Below, piece by piece: positions 49,930 through 60,271 of a stretch of 64,000 bases of DNA. The DNA is from Bacterioplanes sanyensis (GTDB taxonomy: Bacteria; Pseudomonadota; Gammaproteobacteria; Pseudomonadales; Oceanobacteraceae), in the NCBI RefSeq assembly GCF_014652515.1, contig NZ_BMYY01000001.1:180822-244821 (forward strand), written 5' to 3'. Under the pieces are notes generated by a model. It was not told where the DNA came from and ran no database searches. It saw nothing but the letters and a program-made list of their open reading frames with translations. Made by a program: the position numbers and the translations under genes. Numbering within the stretch: the first letter of the stretch is position 1; each line of letters begins with the position of its first letter.

Positions 49930-52344
49930 TTATCCCCGCGGTTGGCGCACCAAGCGTAAGGCGTTGGTAACGACCAAGAGTGAACTGAGCGACATACCAA
50001 TTGCGGCCGCCCAAGGCGGTACTAGGCCGGCTGCAGCCACTGGTAAGGCGACTAAGTTATAGCCCAGTGCCCAGGCGATATTTTGGCGAATGATACGGCG
50101 CGTCATCTGGGCACGCTCTAGCCCCTGTAGAATCACATCCAAATGGCCATTGGTGAGCATGCAATCGGCATTGGTTTTGGCCAGATCGCTGGCTTCATTG
50201 ACGGCCAGCGACAGGTCGGCACCAGCCAAGACGGGGACATCATTGATGCCATCGCCCACCATTAAGACACGCTGCCCTTGTGCTTGCCATTGGCGCACCG
50301 CCTCAAGCTTATTCTCGGGCGATTGCCCGCTGCGTACATCCTCGATGCCTAGCTCTGCGGCTAAGCGCTGGCCACTATTGCTTGGGTCGCCGGTGAGCAG
50401 AGAGATCGCGATGTCGCGTCGTTTAAGACCTTCGATCAAAGCTGGGGCGGATTTGCGTGTGCTGTCGTTAAGGCGCACCCAAGCTTGGGGCTGGTAGTCA
50501 CAGCTCAGCAGTAGCCATTGACCTGGCTCTTGGCTCGGCGGTTGCAACGACTCGCCAGCGGCATAGCGGCTATGACCAAAACGCCAGCAGTGCCCTTGGT
50601 AGTGGCCCTGAATACCTTCGCCGGCCAGCTGCTCCACGTCTTCCACGCTGTAGCCACGTAGATGGCGAAACGCGTTGGCGATCGGGTGGGTGGAGTGACG
50701 TTCCAAGCCGGCAATCAACTGTAGGCAGTCGTCTTGGCTGCGATCCGCTAAGGCTTCGCATTGTTCTAAGGTGAGACGCCCTAACGTCAGGGTGCCTGTT
50801 TTATCAAATACCACGCGATCGATATGGGTTAGTGCCTCTAAGACGTAACCTTTGCTAATTAGCAGGCCAGACTCTCGTAGTGAAGCGGTGGCGGCGGTCA
50901 GTGCCGTGGGGGTCGCTAGGGACAGGGCGCACGGACAGGTGACAACCAATACCGACAAGGCGACAAAAAAGGCATATTCCGGGCCTTGTGGCCACCAGAA
51001 CGTGGCAACGGATGCCGATACCACCAATACCGCGGCGACAAAAAAACTGGCGACGCGATCAGCAATGAGGGCGATGGCGGGTTTTTCCTGCTGTGCTCGG
51101 TCCATCAGTCGCATGATGGTAGAGAGTTGTGCTTCTGCGCCTGTGGCAGTGACGCGCATGGTCATGGGGCTTTCGACATTAAAGGTGCCGCCAATCACAG
51201 CGTCTCCTTTTTGCTTACTGACCGGCAGGTACTCACCGGTCAGTGCCGCTTCATCGACGGAGCTACGACCGCTGAGAATAACGCCATCTGCAGGAATGGA
51301 TTGGCCCGGTCGCAGACGCAACACGTCTCCTACGCGAACCTCACTGCTGGCGATCACCTCTTCCTCCTCGCCCTGCAGACGCAGTGCCACCGTTGGCAGC
51401 AATGTCATCAAGTTGTTGCCGGCTTTGCCCATACGGTGACGAGCGCGCATTTCCAGAAACCGGCCTAGCAATAAGAAGAAGGTAAACATGCACACAGAGT
51501 CGAAATACACTTCGACTCCCTGATTAAAGGTGCTCCAGATGCTGGCGGTAAACGCCAATAAAATGGCCAGTGATACCGGCACATCCATGGTCAAGTGGCG
51601 AGTTTTTAAGTCACGGATGGCTGCATCAAAAAAAGGTTTGGCGCTAAATAGCACCACAGGAAAAGTCAGCAACATGGCGGCAATGCGCATGAAGTTTTCG
51701 TGTTGCAACTCCATGCCAACATAAATGGGCACAGAAAGCATCATCACCTGCATCATGCCAATGCCGGCCACTGCCAAGCGGCGAATGGCTTGACGACTTT
51801 CGCGATTGCGCTGAGCCTCTTGCTCGGTGGCAGAAAAAGGGGCTGGCTTGTAGCCCAGTCGCACAATGGCTTCCATCAGCTCAGACAGCGGTTGCTGTTG
51901 GTTATTCCAGCGCAAGGTTAAGCGGTGGTTGGACAGGTTGAGATTGGCTTGCTGAACCGACGCGAGTTGCTTTAATCGATGCTCAATTAGCCAAGCACAG
52001 GCGGCGCAGCTGATGCCATCGATAATTAACGTTGCCTCGCGTTCATCGCCATGCGGCACCACAAACTGTTGCTGTACCGTGGCCGAGTCGTACATTTTCA
52101 GTGTGTCGCGAGCACTCAGGTCTTGGCTATCAAACTCAGCTGGGGACAGCTCAGGCAGATCGGTGCGATGGCGATAGTAGTCCTTCAGGCCGCTGGCAAC
52201 GATGGTCTCTGCGACTGCTTTACAGCCAGGGCAGCACATGGGTTGCCATTGACCATCGATTTGCGTCGCCCAACGCTCGCCTTCATTGGTGGGCTCACCA
52301 CAATGAAAGCAGGATTGGGTGGCATGGGATGCAGCAATGTTCAT
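49930..52344 (-). CDS. ccoI: Copper-translocating P-type ATPase CcoI/FixI
   Basis: 804 residues. N-terminal zinc-ribbon-like [14 protein letters not shown] and [10 protein letters not shown], then the HMA metal domain with Cys pair in [19 protein letters not shown] (about residue 100). TM domain with CPC in [18 protein letters not shown] (about 460), phosphorylation site DKTGTLTLG (about 515) and hinge [16 protein letters not shown] (about 700). It exports Cu(I) to the periplasm for the CuB site of cbb3 oxidase. Its start overlaps the ccoH stop by four bases. Confidence 0.95.
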   Translation of the reverse strand: MNIAASHATQSCFHCGEPTNEGERWATQIDGQWQPMCCPGCKAVAETIVASGLKDYYRHRTDLPELSPAEFDSQDLSARDTLKMYDSATVQQQFVVPHGDEREATLIIDGISCAACAWLIEHRLKQLASVQQANLNLSNHRLTLRWNNQQQPLSELMEAIVRLGYKPAPFSATEQEAQRNRESRQAIRRLAVAGIGMMQVMMLSVPIYVGMELQHENFMRIAAMLLTFPVVLFSAKPFFDAAIRDLKTRHLTMDVPVSLAILLAFTASIWSTFNQGVEVYFDSVCMFTFFLLLGRFLEMRARHRMGKAGNNLMTLLPTVALRLQGEEEEVIASSEVRVGDVLRLRPGQSIPADGVILSGRSSVDEAALTGEYLPVSKQKGDAVIGGTFNVESPMTMRVTATGAEAQLSTIMRLMDRAQQEKPAIALIADRVASFFVAAVLVVSASVATFWWPQGPEYAFFVALSVLVVTCPCALSLATPTALTAATASLRESGLLISKGYVLEALTHIDRVVFDKTGTLTLGRLTLEQCEALADRSQDDCLQLIAGLERHSTHPIANAFRHLRGYSVEDVEQLAGEGIQGHYQGHCWRFGHSRYAAGESLQPPSQEPGQWLLLSCDYQPQAWVRLNDSTRKSAPALIEGLKRRDIAISLLTGDPSNSGQRLAAELGIEDVRSGQSPENKLEAVRQWQAQGQRVLMVGDGINDVPVLAGADLSLAVNEASDLAKTNADCMLTNGHLDVILQGLERAQMTRRIIRQNIAWALGYNLVALPVAAAGLVPPWAAAIGMSLSSLLVVTNALRLVRQPRG

Positions 52345-52844
52345 TGATAACTAAGACTGACCACTTGCTCTGGCATGATCAGCTCCGTTGCCCGAATTTG
52401 CCAACCCTGCTCAGGACTGGTAAGCCACAAACGGCGGCGCTCTGGCAGCGGCATTTCGTTGACCCCAGCGTAGCTGTTATCTGCCATCTTCTGCAAAAAC
52501 AGGGTTAGGTCTCGTTCTTCCAAAGTGGGGTGAATGAGCTGCAATTGCAGCGTGTTAGGCAGTTCATCGAAATAGCCACGCAGTTGTAGCCGGACTTCAT
52601 CCTCATTGAAGCGCAAGTCGGCTTCTACCTGTAAACGGCTGGCGGTTTCAAAGGCGGCTTTATTTTCGGTGTAACTGACGCCGTCTTTGTAATAGCTGTC
52701 ACTGACCAAGGAGTCCTTAGTGCTTAGAGCGAGGGTCAACATGACACCGCCCCAGATCACGGCGAGTAAGGGAATACCGGCAACAAGCCAGACCATGGGC
52801 TCTTTGTACCAGCGGACGACGGGTTCTTGTGGTTCAGGTTTCAT
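52341..52844 (-). CDS. ccoH: CcoH/FixH-family cbb3 assembly protein
   Basis: 167 residues with one N-terminal TM ([20 protein letters not shown]) and the family stretch [17 protein letters not shown]. Required for stable oxidase assembly. The stop overlaps the ccoI start (ATGA type), so the two are coupled. Separated from ccoG by 116 bp with a hairpin. Confidence 0.9.
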   Translation of the reverse strand: MKPEPQEPVVRWYKEPMVWLVAGIPLLAVIWGGVMLTLALSTKDSLVSDSYYKDGVSYTENKAAFETASRLQVEADLRFNEDEVRLQLRGYFDELPNTLQLQLIHPTLEERDLTLFLQKMADNSYAGVNEMPLPERRRLWLTSPEQGWQIRATELIMPEQVVSLSYQ

Positions 52845-52898
52845 ACTGCACTCAGCAATTCAGACAGGACGCTGCGGCGGCGAGTCGCGCAACTCAAA

Positions 52899-52926
52899 GC
52901 CGCCCAAGTGTAATCATTTGGGCGGC
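52899..52926. terminator. Hairpin between ccoG and ccoH
   Basis: GCCGCCCAA and TTGGGCGGC, nine-base arms around GTGTAATCAT. It could terminate or attenuate transcription from ccoG into ccoHIS; the TT after the stem is short, so strength is unclear. Confidence 0.6.
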
Positions 52927-52960
52927 GTGGCTCCAGCGCCAAAGTGTCAGAGAAAGTCGG

Positions 52961-54370
52961 TTATAGACGTGGCGCAATAAAGCGGCTTTCTTCGCGCGCA
53001 ACTTCCTCGCCGGTGGATTTGTCAATCACTACAAACTCAATCAAGGTTTTGCTGTCGGTCAACTGAGATTGGTCTGGATCGACCTCCAGCGTTAACGACA
53101 GTTCTTCAACCTTATTGACTGGAATCTGATACTCCGTTGCGATGTCCATTTTCACACCATCAATACCTTCAACGTGTAACTGATACGTTTGCGGTTGCTG
53201 TGTCATGTTCATCATCTTCAGGGTGTAATAGTTTTCTACGGTGTCATTGGGGGTGACTTGATACAGGCTGCCGCGATCGCGCTCAATATCCAGTTCGAAG
53301 GGGGTGCGCGTCATCATGGCGTAAGAAAAGCCGGAAATCATCGCCAGTAATACAGCGGCATAACCTACCAGTCGAGGCCGTAATAAATGGGTTTTTTGGC
53401 CTTCTAGTTCGTTTTCAGTGGTGTAGCGAATCAAGCCTTTGGGTTTGTCTATTTTTTCCATGATGGAATCGCAGGCGTCAATGCATAGCGCGCAGCCAAT
53501 GCATTGATACTGCAGGCCATCGCGAATATCGATACCCGTTGGACACACCTGTACGCACAATGAGCAGTCGATGCAATCTCCCAGTTGTGCTTGTTGCTCA
53601 GCGTCGCTGGCTTTTTTGCTGCGTTTGCCGCGTGGTTCGCCACGGTTGTAATCGTAGGAAACCGCTAGGGTATCACGGTCATACATGACCGACTGGAAGC
53701 GGGCGTATGGGCACATGTAAATACAGACTTGTTCGCGCATCCAGCCGGCGTTGATGTAGGTGGCCAGAGTGAAAAACATGATCCAGAAAGCCGACCAGCC
53801 GCCGATGCTAAAGGCCGCAATATCTGGCACTAGCTGGCGAATAGGGGTGAAGTAGCCAACAAAGGTGACGCCAGTCCAAAAGGCGATGGCTAGCCAAGCA
53901 CCATGTTTGAGCGCTTTTTTACGCAGCTTTTTGCTGCTCATGGGCTCTTTGTCGAGTTTGATGCGCTGATTGCGTGAGCCCTCGGTACGCTCTTCAATCC
54001 ACATAAACAGAAACGACCAGGCGGATTGTGGGCAGGTGTAGCCGCACCAAACCCGACCCGCTAGGTTAGTGATGGTAAACAAACCGTAGGCGCAGATAAT
54101 CAATAGGGTTGACAGTAGGATAAAGTCCTGAGGCCAAAAGGTGGCGCCAAAGATATGAAACTGGCGCGCCGGCAAATCGAACAGTACGGCTTGTCGACCT
54201 TCCCAGCTGATCCATGCCGTACCGTAATAAGCCAGCATCAGCGCCCAAAGAGAGTAGGTGCGTATTTTCTGAAACAGGCCATGTATTTCACGCACGTATA
54301 TTTTTTCACGTTTCTGGTACATGGACTGAGTTTCTGGGGTGACATTTTTGACCGGAATTTCATCACTCAT
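52961..54370 (-). CDS. ccoG: CcoG/FixG-type 4Fe-4S protein (cco cluster copy)
   Basis: 469 residues. Multi-TM Fe-S protein: VWCGYTCPQSAWSFLFMWIE (about residue 116), CIYMCPYARFQSVMYDRDTL, and two clusters CIDCSLCVQVCP (about 292) and CIGCALCIDACD (about 318). It ends in an Ig-like FixG_C domain. Thought to reduce Cu(II) or guide copper to the oxidase. A second ccoG at 13690-15021 is homologous along its whole length but clearly diverged. Start ATG 54370. Confidence 0.95.
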   Translation of the reverse strand: MSDEIPVKNVTPETQSMYQKREKIYVREIHGLFQKIRTYSLWALMLAYYGTAWISWEGRQAVLFDLPARQFHIFGATFWPQDFILLSTLLIICAYGLFTITNLAGRVWCGYTCPQSAWSFLFMWIEERTEGSRNQRIKLDKEPMSSKKLRKKALKHGAWLAIAFWTGVTFVGYFTPIRQLVPDIAAFSIGGWSAFWIMFFTLATYINAGWMREQVCIYMCPYARFQSVMYDRDTLAVSYDYNRGEPRGKRSKKASDAEQQAQLGDCIDCSLCVQVCPTGIDIRDGLQYQCIGCALCIDACDSIMEKIDKPKGLIRYTTENELEGQKTHLLRPRLVGYAAVLLAMISGFSYAMMTRTPFELDIERDRGSLYQVTPNDTVENYYTLKMMNMTQQPQTYQLHVEGIDGVKMDIATEYQIPVNKVEELSLTLEVDPDQSQLTDSKTLIEFVVIDKSTGEEVAREESRFIAPRL

Positions 54371-54489
54371 AACAGCAAATCACCTTATTGGTTGCGGCGC
54401 ATGTACGGGCGTTTTGCGTCCGGTGGGGGCGGGTAACGCTCTATATATAACGCTCCAATTATATAGTGTTGAAGACCTCTAGATAACGA

Positions 54490-54515
54490 AAAAAGCGGCT
54501 CAAGAGCCGCTTTTT
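54490..54515 (-). terminator. Rho-independent terminator after ccoNOQP
   Basis: AAAAAGCGGCT and AGCCGCTTTTT with a CAAG loop, 50 bp past the ccoP stop. On the minus strand it is followed by a T run, so it separates the oxidase operon from ccoGHIS. Confidence 0.88.
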
Positions 54516-54565
54516 CTGGGTTTATTGTCTTAGCTCAAGAGAAGCAATGCTCTTGAGTTTGCCCG

Positions 54566-55489
54566 TTATTTTTTCTGCGACAGAGAATAAACGTAGGCCG
54601 AGACAACATGGATCTTCTGGTCAGTGTTGGTATCCCAGATTTCATTAAAGGCTGGCATACGACCGTTACGACCATTTTTCAGAGTAAAGGTAATGTCTTT
54701 GGTGGAGCCGCCGTACAACCAAACATCGTCGGTCAGGTTGGGTGCCCCCAGCAGTTGATTACCTTTGCCTTCGGCACCGTGGCACACCATGCAGTTTTGT
54801 TGGTACTTAGGCGCTGCACGCTGAGCTGCCGCGGCATCGTGCTCCAAACCTGACAGGCTGCGCACATACTGGGTCATGTCGGCAACACCCTCATCGCCCA
54901 GCACGCTTTGCCAAGCTGGCATGGCTGCTTGGCGACCGTGGGTGATTGTCTGGACGATATTCTCAGGTTTGCCGCCGTACAGCCAGTCATCGTCGGTCAG
55001 GTTCGGGAAGCCGCGTGCGCCTTTAGCCGTCGTGCCGTGACACACAGAGCAGTTACTTTTGAACAGGCGCTGACCGGTTTGCATGGCTTCTTCATTGTGA
55101 ATCAGCTCGGCAATCGGTGTTTCGGCATACTCGTTGTACAGTGGTGCAATTTTTTGCTCGAAGGTTTGCACCTCTTCTTTCCACTGGTTGTGCGAGCTCC
55201 AGGCCACTTGCTCACCGTCGACTTCCACGGTCAAGAAGCCTTTGATGTTACCGTAGCCATAAACTCCCATGTAGGCGACGGCAAATACGATGGTGGACCA
55301 GAACATCATGACCCACCAGCGCGGCAGTGGGTTATCTAGCTCTTCAATGCCATCGTAATTGTGGCCGGTGGTCTCGTCGGTCTCTTCTTTACGTTGGCCG
55401 CGACTGGTGTACTGAATCAGCACCCCGCAACCAATGATGGAACCCAGTGTGATCACCAGGATCCATCCTTGCCAGAATGAATCTAACAT
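54566..55489 (-). CDS. ccoP: cbb3 oxidase subunit III, di-haem cytochrome c
   Basis: 307 residues. Two TM segments (WILVITLGSIIGCGVLIQYT and WVMMFWSTIVFAVAYMGVYG) and two haem c motifs CSVCH (about residue 147) and CMVCH (about 232), each with a distal Met expected in GRQAAMPAW and GRMPAF. It passes electrons from cytochrome c to CcoO/CcoN. The start is three bases after the ccoQ stop. Confidence 0.95.
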   Translation of the reverse strand: MLDSFWQGWILVITLGSIIGCGVLIQYTSRGQRKEETDETTGHNYDGIEELDNPLPRWWVMMFWSTIVFAVAYMGVYGYGNIKGFLTVEVDGEQVAWSSHNQWKEEVQTFEQKIAPLYNEYAETPIAELIHNEEAMQTGQRLFKSNCSVCHGTTAKGARGFPNLTDDDWLYGGKPENIVQTITHGRQAAMPAWQSVLGDEGVADMTQYVRSLSGLEHDAAAAQRAAPKYQQNCMVCHGAEGKGNQLLGAPNLTDDVWLYGGSTKDITFTLKNGRNGRMPAFNEIWDTNTDQKIHVVSAYVYSLSQKK

Positions 55490-55492
55490 AAC

Positions 55493-55669
55493 TTATTTAC
55501 TCCGATCGTTATCGTCGTGCGCTGGCATTTCGTCATTGTCGCGAAATGGAATCTCAGCATCGTCCTCAAAGCGCTTACGGCGACTGGAGCCGTAAGCCCA
55601 CCAGAAGATCCCGGCAAAAGCGATAAGGGCGAAAATCGAGCCCAAACCGCGCACGTCGTTAATGTCCAT
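55493..55669 (-). CDS. ccoQ: cbb3 oxidase subunit CcoQ
   Basis: 58 residues: MDINDVRGLGSIFALIAFAG is followed by IFWWAYGSSRRKRFEDDAEI and an acidic tail. One TM segment and the WAY-x-S-x-R-R-x-x-F-E-D signature of CcoQ/FixQ. Too short for most gene callers' default. It lies four bases downstream of ccoO's stop and ends three bases before ccoP. Minus strand, order N-O-Q-P. Confidence 0.93.
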   Translation of the reverse strand: MDINDVRGLGSIFALIAFAGIFWWAYGSSRRKRFEDDAEIPFRDNDEMPAHDDNDRSK

Positions 55670-55673
55670 AGGG

Positions 55674-56282
55674 TTACCGTTTAGTGATCACTGTGCCGAG
55701 CTGCTGTAAGTAAGCAACCAGCGCTTCGATTTCAGGCTTGCCGTCTACGGCGTCTTTCGCACCTTCAATGTCTGCATCTGTGTATGGCACACCGACCATA
55801 CGTAATGCTTCCATTTTTTTCGGTGTATCACGGCCATCGACTTTGTTTTCGAACAGCCATGGGTAAGACGGCATAATGGACTCAGGCACTACGTCACGAG
55901 GGTTGTACATGTGAGCGCGGTGCCATTCGTCGGAGTAACGACCGCCCAAGCGAGCCAGGTCAGGACCGGTACGCTTTGAGCCCCACAGGAAGGGGTGCTC
56001 GTACACGGACTCGCCGGCAACGGAGTAGGGGCCATAGCGCTCTGTTTCTGCACGGAAAGGTCGCACCATTTGGGTATGGCAAACGTGGCAACCTTCACGG
56101 ATGTAAATATCACGACCTTCCAGTTCCAGTGCACTCAGTGGTTTCAAACCTTCCACCGGCTCATTGGTCTCGTCGTGGAACATCAAAGGAACGATCTCTA
56201 CCAGGCCGCCCCAGCTCAAGGCGATGACAATCATCACCACCATTAAGGGCAAACTGCGTTCAATATCATCATGCTTAATCAT
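55674..56282 (-). CDS. ccoO: cbb3 oxidase subunit II, mono-haem cytochrome c
   Basis: 202 residues. One TM ([20 protein letters not shown]) and one haem motif CHVCH in [20 protein letters not shown] (about residue 65). The family's Met ligand region is in [19 protein letters not shown] 56282 lies 13 bp after ccoN. Part of ccoNOQP. Confidence 0.96.
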   Translation of the reverse strand: MIKHDDIERSLPLMVVMIVIALSWGGLVEIVPLMFHDETNEPVEGLKPLSALELEGRDIYIREGCHVCHTQMVRPFRAETERYGPYSVAGESVYEHPFLWGSKRTGPDLARLGGRYSDEWHRAHMYNPRDVVPESIMPSYPWLFENKVDGRDTPKKMEALRMVGVPYTDADIEGAKDAVDGKPEIEALVAYLQQLGTVITKR

Positions 56283-56295
56283 GGTTTACTACTCC

Positions 56296-57729
56296 TTAAG
56301 CCTGTGCCGGTACTGCGTTCGCGACTTCTTTATTGGCACTGCGCACAGTCATGTACACGTTATAGGCCATTATCAGCATGCCCAGTAGGAACAAGGCGCC
56401 ACCCAGCACACGAACAACGTAGCCACCATGAGAGGCTTCAACTGATTCAACAAAGCTGTAAGTCAAGGTGCCATCGGCGTTAACCGCACGCCACATCAGG
56501 CCCTGCATGATGCCGTTTACCCACATGGCTGCGATGTACAGCACAGTACCGATGGTCGACAGCCAGAAGTGCACGTTAATTAACTTGACCGAGTGCATGT
56601 CTCCGGCTTTGCGGCCAAACATGATCGGAATTAGGTGGTAAAGGGCACCAATGGATACCATCGCTACCCAACCCAGAGCACCCGAGTGAACGTGGCCAAT
56701 GGTCCAGTCGGTGTTGTGTGACAGGGCATTAACGGTCTTGATCGACATCATTGGGCCTTCAAAGGTCGACATGCCGTAGAACGACAGAGACACAACCAAG
56801 AAACGCAAAATGGGGTCGTTGCGTAGCTTATGCCAAGCGCCGGACAGCGTCATCATGCCGTTGATCATGCCGCCCCAGCTGGGTGCTAACAGAATCAAAG
56901 ACATAATCATACCGGCAGTTTGTGCCCAATCTGGCAGTGCTGAGTAGTGCAAGTGGTGACCACCGGCCCACACATAAATAGAGATCAGCGCCCAAAAGTG
57001 AACAATCGACAGACGGTAAGAGTAAACCGGACGACCTGCTTGCTTAGGTACGAAGTAGTACATAATGCCGAGGAAGCCTGCGGTCAGGAAGAAGCCCACT
57101 GCATTGTGACCCCACCACCATTGCACCATGGCGTCCACGGTGCCAGCGTAGATGGAATAAGACTTGAACATAGATACCGGTACGGACAGGTTGTTACCGA
57201 TATAAAGGATGGCCACCATGATCATGAAAGCGGCAAAGAACCAGTTGGCGACGTAAATATGGCTTTCTTTACGAATCGCGATGGTGCCCAAGAAGTTGAC
57301 CACGTATGCTACCCAAACAATAGCGACAGCAATATCGATGGGCCATTCCAGTTCGGCATATTCCTTGGTGGAAGTAAAGCCCAATGGCAGCGTGATAGCG
57401 GCCGCAACAATAATGGCGTTCCAACCCCAAAAGGTAAATGCAGCCAGCGTGTCTGAGAACAACCGGGTGCGACAGGTGCGCTGCACGATGTAGTAGGAGG
57501 TGGCGAACAGGGCGCTACCGCCGAAGGCAAAAATGACCGCATTGGTGTGCAGCGGGCGCAAGCGTCCGAACGACAGCCAAGGGGTATCAAAGTTCAGTGC
57601 AGGCCAGGCCAGCTGAGCGGCGATTAAAACACCGACCGCCATACCGACGATGCCCCAAACTACCGTCATGATGGCAAATTGTCTTACCACCTTGTAGTTG
57701 TACTCGGGATGGTCAAATGCTGTGCTCAT
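56296..57729 (-). CDS. ccoN: cbb3 oxidase catalytic subunit I
   Basis: 477 residues, twelve TM segments. Haem-copper oxidase core of the C type: [20 protein letters not shown] with the low-spin haem His, [20 protein letters not shown] and the [15 protein letters not shown] segment with CuB His, and [20 protein letters not shown] with haem-binding His. It reduces oxygen to water with high affinity. First gene of the cluster; its promoter region is 57730-58148. Confidence 0.97.
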   Translation of the reverse strand: MSTAFDHPEYNYKVVRQFAIMTVVWGIVGMAVGVLIAAQLAWPALNFDTPWLSFGRLRPLHTNAVIFAFGGSALFATSYYIVQRTCRTRLFSDTLAAFTFWGWNAIIVAAAITLPLGFTSTKEYAELEWPIDIAVAIVWVAYVVNFLGTIAIRKESHIYVANWFFAAFMIMVAILYIGNNLSVPVSMFKSYSIYAGTVDAMVQWWWGHNAVGFFLTAGFLGIMYYFVPKQAGRPVYSYRLSIVHFWALISIYVWAGGHHLHYSALPDWAQTAGMIMSLILLAPSWGGMINGMMTLSGAWHKLRNDPILRFLVVSLSFYGMSTFEGPMMSIKTVNALSHNTDWTIGHVHSGALGWVAMVSIGALYHLIPIMFGRKAGDMHSVKLINVHFWLSTIGTVLYIAAMWVNGIMQGLMWRAVNADGTLTYSFVESVEASHGGYVVRVLGGALFLLGMLIMAYNVYMTVRSANKEVANAVPAQA

Positions 57730-58148
57730 GATCAGATTCCATTTAACAGCGAGGATTGAGGGTTAGAAAACGGTGCGCCATTATCCCGACAGACCCTGCT
57801 ATTTGCAACGAAATGCCGGTAAACACCTTGAATAACATGAGGTTAACCCCAGTTACTGAAGGTGCCGCCGATTCTTTTTCAGAACTTCTGCCTAACAGGC
57901 AGTCACTCTGCGCTCGCTTTAGGCACCTTCTTGCTACCAGTAAAAACACGCTGTTCTACTGGTGGACAGATGCATCATAGTAGGCCGGCAAGGCAATATA
58001 TTGATGCAGCGCAAGAACACTATCAGAGACCTTGCAAACAACCCTGAATCAGCCGGCTTGCCATTGGGTAAGAACGATTCAGTCGTGACCTAGCGTGTTT
58101 TCATGCCATCATTTTAGGTCTTGATCATTTATACAATCAGCGAAAATT
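57730..58148. other. Intergenic promoter region of ccoN and the alpha/beta hydrolase gene
   Basis: No gene seen in 419 bp. It should hold the ccoN promoter and the divergent promoter of 58149. TTGATGCAGCGCAA at 58001 matches 8 of 10 Anr/Fnr positions; TTGAATAACATGAG near 57823 matches 7. Confidence 0.5.
58001..58014. promoter_or_regulatory. Candidate Anr/Fnr box
   Basis: TTGATGCAGCGCAA against TTGAT-N4-ATCAA: 8 of 10. It lies about 270 bp upstream of ccoN, further than usual, so either the leader is long or the site serves the divergent gene, or it is chance. Confidence 0.3.
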
Positions 58149-58775
58149 ATGTCTAAAACCCCTTTTATAGATGGCCCAGAAGATGGCCCCTTATTGCTAT
58201 TGGCGCACGGTGCAGGTGCAGACAGTGCCAGTGATTTTATGCAGCAAATGGCCGTGTTGTTGGCCGAGCAGGGCATTCGGGTTTGGCGCTTTGATTTCCC
58301 CTATATGCACAAGCGCCAGCAGGATGGTAAAAAACGTCCGCCGGATCGCGCAGACAAGTTGTTGCAGGCCTATCGTGAGCAAGTTATGCAAGTTGACCAG
58401 CCTTGTGTGGTGGGGGGCAAGTCGATGGGGGGGCGCATTGCATCTATATTGGCCCAAACCGAAGATGTAACGCCGCAAGTGCGAGGATGTGTCTGTTTAG
58501 GGTACCCCTTTCATCCTGCGGGGCGGCCTGAACGTTTGCGCACGGAACACTTGCAGTCTTTGCAACTTCCGCAGCTGATTGTTCAGGGGGAGCGTGATGC
58601 GATGGGGAGTGTGGATGAAGTGCCGCAATACTCACTGGACGAGCGTTTGCTGTTGCGATGGTTAGCCGATGGCAATCACGATTTAAAGCCTCGCAAAGCC
58701 AGTGGCCATACGCACGAGCAGCACATGCAGCAGGCGGCCCATTGGGTAGCCGATTTTGTAAGGCGGCTTTGTTAG
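58149..58775 (+). CDS. Alpha/beta-hydrolase family protein (KANL3/Tex30-like)
   Basis: 208 residues. LLLAHGAGADSASDFMQQMA (oxyanion His-Gly, about residue 20), the nucleophile elbow GGKSMGGR (Ser at about 91) and a late His in DGNHDLKPRK (about 177) form the likely triad with Asp in GERDAMGS. Related to KANL3/Tex30-type hydrolases of unknown substrate. No ribosome site is evident at ATG 58149. Its stop TAG opens a TAGTGTTCTGA motif. Confidence 0.85.
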   Translation: MSKTPFIDGPEDGPLLLLAHGAGADSASDFMQQMAVLLAEQGIRVWRFDFPYMHKRQQDGKKRPPDRADKLLQAYREQVMQVDQPCVVGGKSMGGRIASILAQTEDVTPQVRGCVCLGYPFHPAGRPERLRTEHLQSLQLPQLIVQGERDAMGSVDEVPQYSLDERLLLRWLADGNHDLKPRKASGHTHEQHMQQAAHWVADFVRRLC

Positions 58776-58791
58776 TGTTCTGAGTCAGAAG
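58773..58791 (+). repeat. Stop-embedded TAGTGTTCTGA motif, site 2
   Basis: TAGTGTTCTGAGTCAGAAG starts on the hydrolase stop codon; TTCTGA and TCAGAA pair around GT. Confidence 0.75.
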
Positions 58792-58885
58792 CTCAAATGT
58801 CGTTACGGGCTATTCCGGTTCTCGGGCAGCGTGTTACTCAAAGGTACGGGGCGTCATTGTTAAGAGGCGACAACAAATACGCGCC

Positions 58886-59065
58886 CTAACTACGCCAACT
58901 ATGCAAAAAGGTGTTAAGCCAGTGCTCTTGCTCTTGGCGCGGCTGCGGCTGGTGTAACTGCTGACGGAGCTGCAGCTCTTCGCTGCGATCGGCGTCGTGC
59001 TGGCGAATGCTGAACCAGTGAAGCAGCAGGTCCTTGCGTGCTTTGGGGGGCAGAAGGTGTTTCAT
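58886..59065 (-). CDS. Small protein of 59 residues
   Basis: MKHLLPPKARKDLLLHWFSI opens a 59-codon frame after GGAGGTTAT, a strong ribosome site. It ends EHWLNTFLHSWRS. Basic N-terminus, Gln/Arg-rich middle, Trp at both ends, no TM and no known family. Too short for the usual ORF cut-off; coding status rests on the ribosome site, the clean start and the even residue composition. Confidence 0.6.
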   Translation of the reverse strand: MKHLLPPKARKDLLLHWFSIRQHDADRSEELQLRQQLHQPQPRQEQEHWLNTFLHSWRS

Positions 59066-59183
59066 ATAACCTCCGAAAAAACTATGTAGAGCACTGCTGA
59101 TTCGTTATTAGTGTATGCAGTGTTAACCCCAATAATAGTGCTGCTACTTAAACGTTGCCTGCTCATTTGGCCACAGTGTCCAG

Positions 59184-59900
59184 TTACCAAGGTAAGTGTG
59201 ACCCATCCCAAAACAGCAGTTTGCCATGATCTTGTGCCGTTAGATTGGCCATGACTTGGCTCAGTCGCTGTGCCGTGAGGGTCGACGAGTAGAGTTTGTC
59301 GTCACTCAGATTGGCTTGAAACGGCTGGGATAAATCTGTATCTGTGGTGCCTGGATGAATGGCGGCGATAATGCTTTCTGGGCTTTTGCGCCCCCATTCG
59401 ATGGCCAAGTTTTTGATCCACATATTCAGGGCCGCTTTACTCATTCGATAGCTGTACCAGCCTCCTAAGCGATTGTCTTCGATGCTACCCACTTTGGCAG
59501 ACAGGGATAGCCACCGCAGGGGCTGGCGGCGACTAACATTGCCTGCTAGAGCTTGAGCTAAGTGCACATGACACATGACATTGGTTTGTATGCTGTGCAT
59601 TAACCAATCGGAGCTGAGCGCTTGCAATGACTTTTCTGGTTGTTGCTGAGGGCTATGCAGTACTCCTTGGCAGGCAAAAACGCGTTGGATGACTTGCCCT
59701 GCCAACTCGGATTTTAAGGCCGCCACACTGTCACCTTGAGTCAGATCGACTTGAATATGCGTCAGTTGATCATGCCGGAGTTGCTCTGGCGGCTCGGGGT
59801 GGCGAGACAAGCTGATCACTGGCCCTATTTTTAGTTGTTCGATCACCAAGGCTTTACCAATACCGCTTTGGCTGCCGCTGATTAAAGTGGTGGTCGTCAT
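59184..59900 (-). CDS. Short-chain dehydrogenase/reductase
   Basis: 238 residues. NAD(P) loop ISGSQSGIGKALVIEQL, catalytic YSYRMSKAALNMW (Tyr about residue 150), and SLSAKVGSIEDNRLGGW upstream of it. PGTTDTDLSQPF follows the usual fold. Resembles the CsgA/YbjT-type SDR subgroup found near ABM-domain proteins. Substrate unknown; divergent from the ABM gene. Confidence 0.85.
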   Translation of the reverse strand: MTTTTLISGSQSGIGKALVIEQLKIGPVISLSRHPEPPEQLRHDQLTHIQVDLTQGDSVAALKSELAGQVIQRVFACQGVLHSPQQQPEKSLQALSSDWLMHSIQTNVMCHVHLAQALAGNVSRRQPLRWLSLSAKVGSIEDNRLGGWYSYRMSKAALNMWIKNLAIEWGRKSPESIIAAIHPGTTDTDLSQPFQANLSDDKLYSSTLTAQRLSQVMANLTAQDHGKLLFWDGSHLPW

Positions 59901-59989
59901 TGCTTAATCATTCCATTTGTTCATGAATATTGGGTATGCTCAGATCACTATGCTTGCTTTGATATAGAAGAAACAAGGAGATTCCAACC

Positions 59990-60271
59990 ATGATTAAAGT
60001 CATTATCGAGCGTCACATTGCTGCCGGCATGGAGTCAACCTACGACCATGCTATTAAGGATACCTTGCGGGCCATGTTAGAGGCACAAGGCTATGTTTCT
60101 GGCGCCACCTATAAAGATATGAAAGACGGTAACCACCGAGTCATTATCACCAACTGGCAGAACCAAGAAGCTTGGAGTCAGTGGTTTAAATCCCAAGAGC
60201 GCCGCAACGCCATTGCTTCGATTCAGCCGATTCTGGAAACTGAAGAAAAAATCACCATTCTCACGGCTTAG
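59990..60271 (+). CDS. Antibiotic biosynthesis monooxygenase (ABM) domain protein
   Basis: 93 residues, single ABM dimeric alpha-beta barrel: VIIERHIAAGMESTYDHAIK, then YVSGATYKDMKDGNHRVIITNWQ (quoted in part) and AWSQWFKSQERRNAIAS. Such proteins are small oxygenases or redox partners of unknown substrate. AAGGAG lies 11 bases before ATG 59990. The stop TAG is the first part of the palindrome at 60269-60291. Confidence 0.88.
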   Translation: MIKVIIERHIAAGMESTYDHAIKDTLRAMLEAQGYVSGATYKDMKDGNHRVIITNWQNQEAWSQWFKSQERRNAIASIQPILETEEKITILTA

